From JBHEPS01 sp046261635 (GTDB lineage: Bacteria > Acidobacteriota > Thermoanaerobaculia > Gp7-AA8): DNA of 10,477 bases. A program made the translations under genes and the position numbers. The notes beneath the pieces are model-generated. The model had not been told where the DNA came from, did no database searches, and saw only the letters and a program-made list of their open reading frames with translations. The stretch is from assembly GCA_046261635.1 (NCBI GenBank), contig JBHEOL010000320.1, positions 1-10,477 on the forward strand. Direction: 5' to 3'. Shown here piece by piece: positions 6,544 through 10,477 of the stretch; positions within the stretch are counted from its first letter, which is position 1, and each line of letters starts with the position of its first letter.

Positions 6544-6626
6544 TGTCGAAAACCTCGGGATCGGGCTGTGGACGGTCTGCGGATAAAAAAAAGTACTGCA
6601 GCGGGTGGGTGGAAGGCTGCGGAAAA
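6544..6626 (-). promoter_or_regulatory. Cluster of near-consensus DnaA boxes in the dnaA–dnaN gap
   Basis: Four box-like sites on the minus strand, written as on the plus strand: TGTCGAAAA (6544–6552, one mismatch to TGTGGAAAA), TGTGGACGG (6567–6575, only the TCCACA core kept), TGCGGATAA (6578–6586, one mismatch to TGTGGATAA) and TGCGGAAAA (6618–6626, one mismatch). The second and third are 11 bp apart, about one helical turn. An A-tract (6585–6592) follows the third. Each site alone is weak; the density, shared orientation and position make them plausible low-affinity origin boxes. Confidence 0.5.
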
Positions 6627-6634
6627 CGGGAACC

Positions 6635-6656
6635 GAAATCCGCGTGAAATCCGCAG
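6635..6656 (+). repeat. Two 11-bp direct repeats
   Basis: GAAATCCGCGT (6635–6645) is followed at once by GAAATCCGCAG (6646–6656), with a diverged third copy GAATACCGCCG (6658–6668). The 11-bp period places the copies on one face of the helix. Function unknown; they lie between the box cluster and the dnaN promoter. A CCGCCG/CGGCGG dyad (6663–6668, 6678–6683) follows. Confidence 0.55.
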
Positions 6657-6686
6657 CGAATACCGCCGATTGAGATGCGGCGGAAT

Positions 6687-6695
6687 TGCTATACT
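6687..6695 (+). promoter_or_regulatory. Probable dnaN promoter (extended –10)
   Basis: TGC-TATACT (TATACT at 6690–6695) is a strong extended –10 motif. No good –35 is present at 16–18 bp (CGATTG at 6667–6672 is the best at 17). Transcription would start near 6702, leaving about 87 nt of leader that includes the presumed unwinding element, so dnaN transcription would pass through it. Confidence 0.55.
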
Positions 6696-6722
6696 CTCCA
6701 GCACTTGGGACGAGTCGTCCGG

Positions 6723-6778
6723 TTATCCTCAGCGATTACTACTACTACTTCCATTCATAAAGAATGAATTGATTCAGA
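6723..6778 (+). promoter_or_regulatory. Predicted origin unwinding element: DnaA box, GC linker, DnaA-trios, AT-rich stretch
   Basis: TTATCCTCA (6723–6731, one mismatch to the DnaA box) is followed by GCGA and then TTA CTA CTA CTA CTT (6736–6750). On the minus strand, read 3' to 5', these triplets are AAT GAT GAT GAT GAA, all fitting the DnaA-trio consensus 3'-[G/A]A[T/A]-5' described for bacterial origins, and they run away from the box as in the known basal unwinding system. An AT-rich tract with the dyad CATTC-ATAAA-GAATG (6752–6766) follows. Motif-based prediction. Confidence 0.68.
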
Positions 6779-6788
6779 AGGGTTGGAC

Positions 6789-7907
6789 ATGGAGCTCACG
6801 GTAGCCAGATCGGATTTTCAAAAGGAACTGCAGCTGTGTCAGGGCGTGGTCGAAAAGCGCTCGACGATCCCGATCCTGTCGAACGTTCTGCTCCGGACGA
6901 CCGACGATGGGCTAGAGATCGCAGCGACGGATCTCGACGTGACGCTGCAGACCTCCTGCCCGGCGACGGTGAAGACTCCGGGTGGCGTGACGCTCGACGC
7001 GCGGCGGCTCTTCGACGTGGTCCGCGCTCTTCCGGAAGAGGACGTGAAGCTCGTACTCGGAGAGAACTACTCGATCCAGATCGAGTCGGGCACCGCGAAG
7101 TTCCGGCTCCTCGGGCTTCCCGCCGAGGATTACCCCACGCTTCCCAAGGTTTCGCTCAAGAACGCCAACGTGATGCAGCTCGACGACCTGAAGATGATGG
7201 TCGAGAAAGTCATCTTCGCGATCACGCACGAGGAAACGCGATTCCAACTCAATGGCGCGCTGCTCAAGGTCCTCAGCGACAAGATGGAAATGGTCGCGAC
7301 CGACGGACACCGGATGGCTCTGGTCAATCTCCCCTTCGGCAACGAAAAGGCGGGAACCGACCTGACGATGCTCGTCCCGAGGAAAGCGCTCCACGAGCTG
7401 CTACGCCTGGAGACGGGCGAGGACACGGAGGTCAAGTTCGGAACGTCGGAGAACCACATGTACTTCGAGGCCGGACGCAGGCGCCTGATGGCGAGGATGA
7501 TCGACGTGAACTTCCCGAACTACATGGAAGTCATCTCGCGCGACAACGACCGCAAGGTCCGGGTCGATCGCGAACGTCTTCTCGCGACGATCCGGCGGAT
7601 CTCGCTGGTCGCGAACGAGCGGACGCGCGCGATCCGCTTCGACTTCGCCGCCGGCAAGCTGACCGTCTCCTCGACCAACCCCGAGCTCGGCGATGCCCGC
7701 GAGACCGTTCCGATCGAGTACTCCGGCCAACCGTTCCACGTCGGCCTCAATGCGGCGTACGTGAGCGATTTTCTCGCGGCCGTCGAGACCCCGAACGTCA
7801 GCCTCGCGCTCAAGGACGAGAACAGCCAGTGCATCGGGAGACCCGAGCAGAAGGACGATCTCCCTTACGAATACCTCTACGTCGTGATGCCGATGCGCAT
7901 CTCGTGA
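6789..7907 (+). CDS. dnaN: DNA polymerase III subunit beta (sliding clamp)
   Basis: DnaN forms the ring-shaped dimer that tethers DNA polymerase III and other partners to DNA. The 372-aa product has the usual length and three similar clamp domains: the N-terminal ELTVARSDFQKELQLCQGVVEKRSTIPIL, the central VATDGHRMALVNLPF, and the C-terminus YEYLYVVMPMRIS, which carries the conserved MPMR that lines the partner-peptide pocket. The ATG at 6789 is preferred over a TTG six bases earlier because AAGGG ends six bases before the ATG and abuts the TTG directly. It sits 572 bp from dnaA, an unusually long gap explained by the repeat element and the origin sequence. recF follows after 10 nt, so the two are probably co-transcribed. 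Confidence 0.98.
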   Translation: MELTVARSDFQKELQLCQGVVEKRSTIPILSNVLLRTTDDGLEIAATDLDVTLQTSCPATVKTPGGVTLDARRLFDVVRALPEEDVKLVLGENYSIQIESGTAKFRLLGLPAEDYPTLPKVSLKNANVMQLDDLKMMVEKVIFAITHEETRFQLNGALLKVLSDKMEMVATDGHRMALVNLPFGNEKAGTDLTMLVPRKALHELLRLETGEDTEVKFGTSENHMYFEAGRRRLMARMIDVNFPNYMEVISRDNDRKVRVDRERLLATIRRISLVANERTRAIRFDFAAGKLTVSSTNPELGDARETVPIEYSGQPFHVGLNAAYVSDFLAAVETPNVSLALKDENSQCIGRPEQKDDLPYEYLYVVMPMRIS

Positions 7908-7917
7908 TCCCGCGCTC

Positions 7918-9033
7918 TTGATCCTTCTCGAGCTCGAAACGAGGAACTTCCGCAACCTCTCGGACGCGAAGATCGCCTTTCATCCAGCCGCCAACATCTT
8001 CATCGGCGACAACGGCCAGGGGAAGACCAACCTCCTCGAAGCGATCTACTTCCTGGCGACGACGAAGTCGTTTCGGACCAGTCGCGTCGCCCACGCCGCC
8101 AGAACGGGGCAGACGACCCTCTACGCCGCCGGACGCGTCCAGGACCCCTCGGGCATCGTGCGCACCCTCTCGGCCGGCATGGAGGTCGGTCCCGAGCGCC
8201 GCCGCGAACTTCTCCTCAACGGCCAGAAGGCGACCCTCGGCAACTACATCCGCGCCCTCCAGGTCTTCGCCTACTCGGCCGCCCGTCTCGAGATCCTCCG
8301 CGGGGGGCCGGACGAGCGGCGGCGTTTCCTCGACCGTGGCATCGCCAGCGTCCGTCCCGGCTACCTCTCGGATCTGTCGCGCTACGGACGCGTGCTCAAG
8401 CAGAGAAACTCCCTCCTCCAGCAGATCGCGGAAGGAAAGAAGAGGGGCAAAGAGCTCGAGGCGTGGGACCGGGAGCTGGTGGAGACGGCGCTGGCGGTCG
8501 TCGAGGCGCGGCGGGCGTACACCGAGGATCTGGCGGAAAGGACCGCGCGCATCCTGGAAGAGCACGACTACCACGTGCGCGACCTTCGGTTCGCTTACAG
8601 ACCAGCGGGGTTCGAGGAGCAGGTGGGGCTCGAAGAGGGAATCCGAGCCCTGAGCGCCCTTCGGAAGCGGGAGTTGCGGCTGGGATATACGCTCTTCGGC
8701 CCGCATCGGGACAACATCGAGATCCTTCGGGGAGAGGATCCAGCCGCGGAGATCCTCTCGAGCGGCGAGATCAAGATGACGGTGCTGTTCCTGAAGTTGG
8801 CGAAGGTGGAGCTTTACCGGGAGCGGACCGGGGAGTCGCCGCTGTTTCTGCTGGACGACGTGGATGCCGAGCTCGACCTTTCGATCATCGAGCGCCTCCT
8901 GAGTTATTTGATCGGGAGAATTCAACTGTTCACGACCTCGCCAAAGGGGTCGTTTTTCGACCGCTTCGAGATGGGGGAACACCGCCGTTTCGGGGTGAGG
9001 GACGGGGGGGTCGGGCGGGAGGGCGAAAGCTGA
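7918..9033 (+). CDS. recF: DNA replication and repair protein RecF
   Basis: RecF is an SMC-like ATPase that, with RecO and RecR, loads RecA at single-strand gaps and helps restart stalled forks. The 371-aa product has typical length. Seen: N-terminal LLELETRNFRNL, Walker A GDNGQGKTN (30–38), LEAIYFLATTKSFRT, GGPDERRRFLDRG, a helical arm region (about 145–215), the ABC-type signature LSSGEIK (280–286), Walker B LFLLDDVDAELD (309–320) and the late LFTTSPKG. The start is a TTG at 7918, ten bases after the dnaN stop; no ATG or GTG fits the family N-terminus and no good Shine-Dalgarno sequence is seen, so expression probably depends on coupling to dnaN. The last 15 or so residues are Gly/Arg-rich and unconserved. 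Confidence 0.97.
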   Translation: MILLELETRNFRNLSDAKIAFHPAANIFIGDNGQGKTNLLEAIYFLATTKSFRTSRVAHAARTGQTTLYAAGRVQDPSGIVRTLSAGMEVGPERRRELLLNGQKATLGNYIRALQVFAYSAARLEILRGGPDERRRFLDRGIASVRPGYLSDLSRYGRVLKQRNSLLQQIAEGKKRGKELEAWDRELVETALAVVEARRAYTEDLAERTARILEEHDYHVRDLRFAYRPAGFEEQVGLEEGIRALSALRKRELRLGYTLFGPHRDNIEILRGEDPAAEILSSGEIKMTVLFLKLAKVELYRERTGESPLFLLDDVDAELDLSIIERLLSYLIGRIQLFTTSPKGSFFDRFEMGEHRRFGVRDGGVGREGES

Positions 9034-9075
9034 GGAAAATACCTGCCTTTTCAGCGATTTCAGCCAGAATTTTCT

Positions 9076-9083
9076 GCTAGAAT
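9076..9083 (+). promoter_or_regulatory. Probable gyrB promoter in the recF–gyrB gap
   Basis: TAGAAT at 9078–9083 is preceded by GC after a T-rich stretch, giving TGC-TAGAAT (TG at 9075–9076), an extended –10. No clear –35 is found. A start near 9090 would give a leader of about 180 nt before gyrB. The 238-bp gap also holds a TGTGGAGAG (9103–9111, a weak DnaA-box resemblance) and small dyads (TTCGG-A-CCGAA, 9194–9204), but no gene or clear terminator. Confidence 0.45.
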
Positions 9084-9271
9084 GAGACGTTAATTCCAGC
9101 GGTGTGGAGAGTCTCTTTCGGACAGCCGCGACCGGGCTCCGGCCCCCGGCGCAAAACCCGCCGCAGTCAGGTTCTTTTTGAGCCGCGATCTTCGGACCGA
9201 AAAACCAGGATGACTCGCACCCGGCCGGCCGGGGTTTGATCTCCGTTCGTCTTCAGGAAGACCACTAACGA

Positions 9272-10477
9272 ATGCCAACGAATTACACGGCAGCAGACAT
9301 CAAGGTCCTCAAGGGACTCCAGGCGGTCCGGAAACGTCCCGGGATGTACATCGGCGACACGGATGACTACTCGGGGCTGCACCACATGGTGTACGAGGTC
9401 GTGGACAACGCGATCGACGAGTGCCTGGCGGGCTACGCGGACTCCGTGACGGTGAAGATCCGGCCGGACAACTCGGTGATCGTGGAAGACAACGGTCGCG
9501 GGATCCCGGTGGATATGCACAAGGAAGAGGGTCGAAGCGCGGCGGAGGTCATCATGACCGAGCTGCACGCCGGCGGAAAGTTCGACAACAACTCGTACAA
9601 GGTCTCGGGCGGGCTCCACGGCGTGGGCGTCTCGGTCGTGAACTTCCTCTCCGAGTGGCTCGAGCTCGAGATCCGCCGCGACGGCTATGTCTGGCGGCAG
9701 ACATACAAGCAGGGGATCCCGCAGGCGCCGCTCTCGAAGGACGAGAAGACGCAAGCTCGAGGGACCAGGGTTTCCTTCAAGGCCGACTCGGAGATTTTCT
9801 CGGTCGACGAGATGAACTTCGACACGCTCTCGCAGCGTCTGCGCGAGCTCGCCTTCCTCAACTCGGGAGTCCGGATCAAGATCGAGGACGAGCGGAGCGA
9901 GAAGGAGCACGAGTTCCTTTACGACGGCGGGATCATCTCGTTCGTCCAGGACGTGAGCAAGGCGAAGACGCCGATCAACGACAAGCCGATCTTCATCGTC
10001 GACGAGAAGGAGGGCGAGCGGGTCGAGGCGGCGCTCCAGTGGAACGAGGGGTACAGCGAGTCGATCCTCTGCTTCACGAACACAATCAAGAACGCGGACG
10101 GCGGAACGCACCTCGAAGGGTTTCGCTCGGCGATCACCCGGACGATCAACAAGTACGCTACCGAGCAGGGATATCTCGCCAAGGCGAAGGTCACGCTCGA
10201 GGGTGAGGACATTCGCGAGGGGCTGTCGGCGATCATCTCGATCAAGATCCGCGACCCGAAGTTCTCCTCGCAGACGAAGGACAAGCTCGTCTCCTCGCAC
10301 GTGAGGACATGGGTCGCCCACGAGGTGGGAGAGAAGCTCTCGGAATACCTCGAGGAAAACCCGAAGGAAGCGCGCCGGATCCTGGAAAAGGTGATCGACG
10401 CGGCGCGCGCACGTGAAGCCGCGCGGAAGGCGCGCGATCTCACGCGCCGCAAGGGAGCGCTCGATTCCTCGTCCTTG
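9272..10477 (+). CDS. gyrB: DNA gyrase subunit B (3' end outside window)
   Basis: GyrB is the ATPase subunit of DNA gyrase, which introduces negative supercoils. The first 402 codons are present, of a family of about 640–800 aa; the TOPRIM domain lies beyond the edge. Visible are KGLQAVRKRPGMYIGDT (residues 14–30), the GHKL ATPase motifs VVDNAIDE with Asn46, EDNGRGIP with Asp73 and GGLHGVGVSVVN, the transducer domain with DGGTHLEGFR, and the SSQTKDKL loop whose Lys senses nucleotide. The sequence ends in RRKGALDSSSL, just before the TOPRIM region. Position after dnaA–dnaN–recF supports gyrB rather than parE. The ATG at 9272 has AGGAAG eleven bases upstream (9255–9260) and matches the family N-terminus; residue numbering of Asn46 and Asp73 coincides with E. 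coli GyrB. Confidence 0.97.
   Translation, partial: MPTNYTAADIKVLKGLQAVRKRPGMYIGDTDDYSGLHHMVYEVVDNAIDECLAGYADSVTVKIRPDNSVIVEDNGRGIPVDMHKEEGRSAAEVIMTELHAGGKFDNNSYKVSGGLHGVGVSVVNFLSEWLELEIRRDGYVWRQTYKQGIPQAPLSKDEKTQARGTRVSFKADSEIFSVDEMNFDTLSQRLRELAFLNSGVRIKIEDERSEKEHEFLYDGGIISFVQDVSKAKTPINDKPIFIVDEKEGERVEAALQWNEGYSESILCFTNTIKNADGGTHLEGFRSAITRTINKYATEQGYLAKAKVTLEGEDIREGLSAIISIKIRDPKFSSQTKDKLVSSHVRTWVAHEVGEKLSEYLEENPKEARRILEKVIDAARAREAARKARDLTRRKGALDSSSL

Larger units (their letters stand above)
4784..6788. other. oriC: Predicted bipartite chromosomal replication origin (oriC) flanking dnaA
   Basis: The rpmH–dnaA–dnaN setting, strong DnaA boxes before dnaA (4841–4871) and a second box cluster plus an unwinding-like element after dnaA (6544–6778) together resemble the two-part origin of Bacillus subtilis, in which boxes lie on both sides of dnaA and melting occurs in the dnaA–dnaN gap. 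Gene polarity diverges at this point, as expected at an origin. The outer limits are approximate, and function is inferred from motifs and context, not shown. Confidence 0.7.

Noticed and set aside
6504..6545. Rho-independent terminator after dnaA
   Set aside because: The palindrome could form a long stem, but it is followed by TGTTAAATCC rather than a clear T-run, so termination cannot be claimed.
6355..6804. 149-codon open frame across the dnaA–dnaN gap
   Set aside because: Crosses the palindromic repeat, DnaA boxes and the dnaN start in another frame; composition looks non-coding.
7810..8982. 390-codon open frame on the minus strand opposite recF
   Set aside because: Antisense shadow; RecF Walker A, signature and Walker B are all on the plus strand.
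9167..10321. 384-codon open frame on the minus strand opposite gyrB
   Set aside because: Antisense shadow; GyrB motifs are on the plus strand.
1..10477. A previously undescribed multi-gene protein system
   Set aside because: All ten coding regions fall in known housekeeping families in their conserved order; no space remains for unknown genes.

Overview
The window is a bacterial chromosomal replication-origin neighbourhood with the conserved gene order mnmE–jag(khpB)–yidC–yidD–rnpA–rpmH (minus strand), then an origin/promoter region, then dnaA–dnaN–recF–gyrB (plus strand). Every protein-coding gene belongs to a well-known housekeeping family. By eye the DNA is GC-rich, with GTG and TTG starts in several genes. 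YidC has a large periplasmic domain, so the cell is probably diderm. The diverged DnaA signature (NNKHHSTV) and the repeat types recall Acidobacteriota, but this assignment is a low-confidence inference; a 16S gene or a DnaA/GyrB tree would settle it.

Left half (1–4536, minus strand): a tight operon read from a good sigma70-type promoter at 4576–4604 (TTGACC, 17 bp, TATACT). It encodes ribosomal protein L34 (rpmH), the RNase P protein (rnpA), YidD, the membrane insertase YidC, the RNA-binding protein Jag/KhpB and the tRNA-modifying GTPase MnmE, which is cut by the window edge. Gaps are minimal (ATGA, GTGA, 2 nt and 5 nt junctions) except for 56 nt between rpmH and rnpA. The theme is ribosome and tRNA maturation plus membrane protein insertion.

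Centre (4537–4902): divergent promoters for rpmH and dnaA, followed by three DnaA boxes of the TTTTCCACA type arranged as two back-to-back dyads in the dnaA leader. DnaA (437 aa) follows.

The dnaA–dnaN gap (6217–6788, 572 bp) is the most interesting part. Its first 320 bp are an imperfect palindromic repeat element: 24-bp perfect terminal inverted repeats made of GGCAGAA heptamers enclose two inverted 85-bp units. The remainder looks like the unwinding half of a bipartite origin: a run of near-consensus DnaA boxes, an extended –10 promoter for dnaN, then a box (TTATCCTCA), a GC linker and five DnaA-trio triplets leading into an AT-rich stretch.

Right part (6789–10477): dnaN (sliding clamp), recF (10 nt later, TTG start), a 238-bp gap with a probable promoter, and gyrB (first 402 codons, cut by the window edge). 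I found no mobile-element gene, CRISPR, tRNA or rRNA, and no unknown protein system. The novelty, if any, lies in the non-coding origin DNA.
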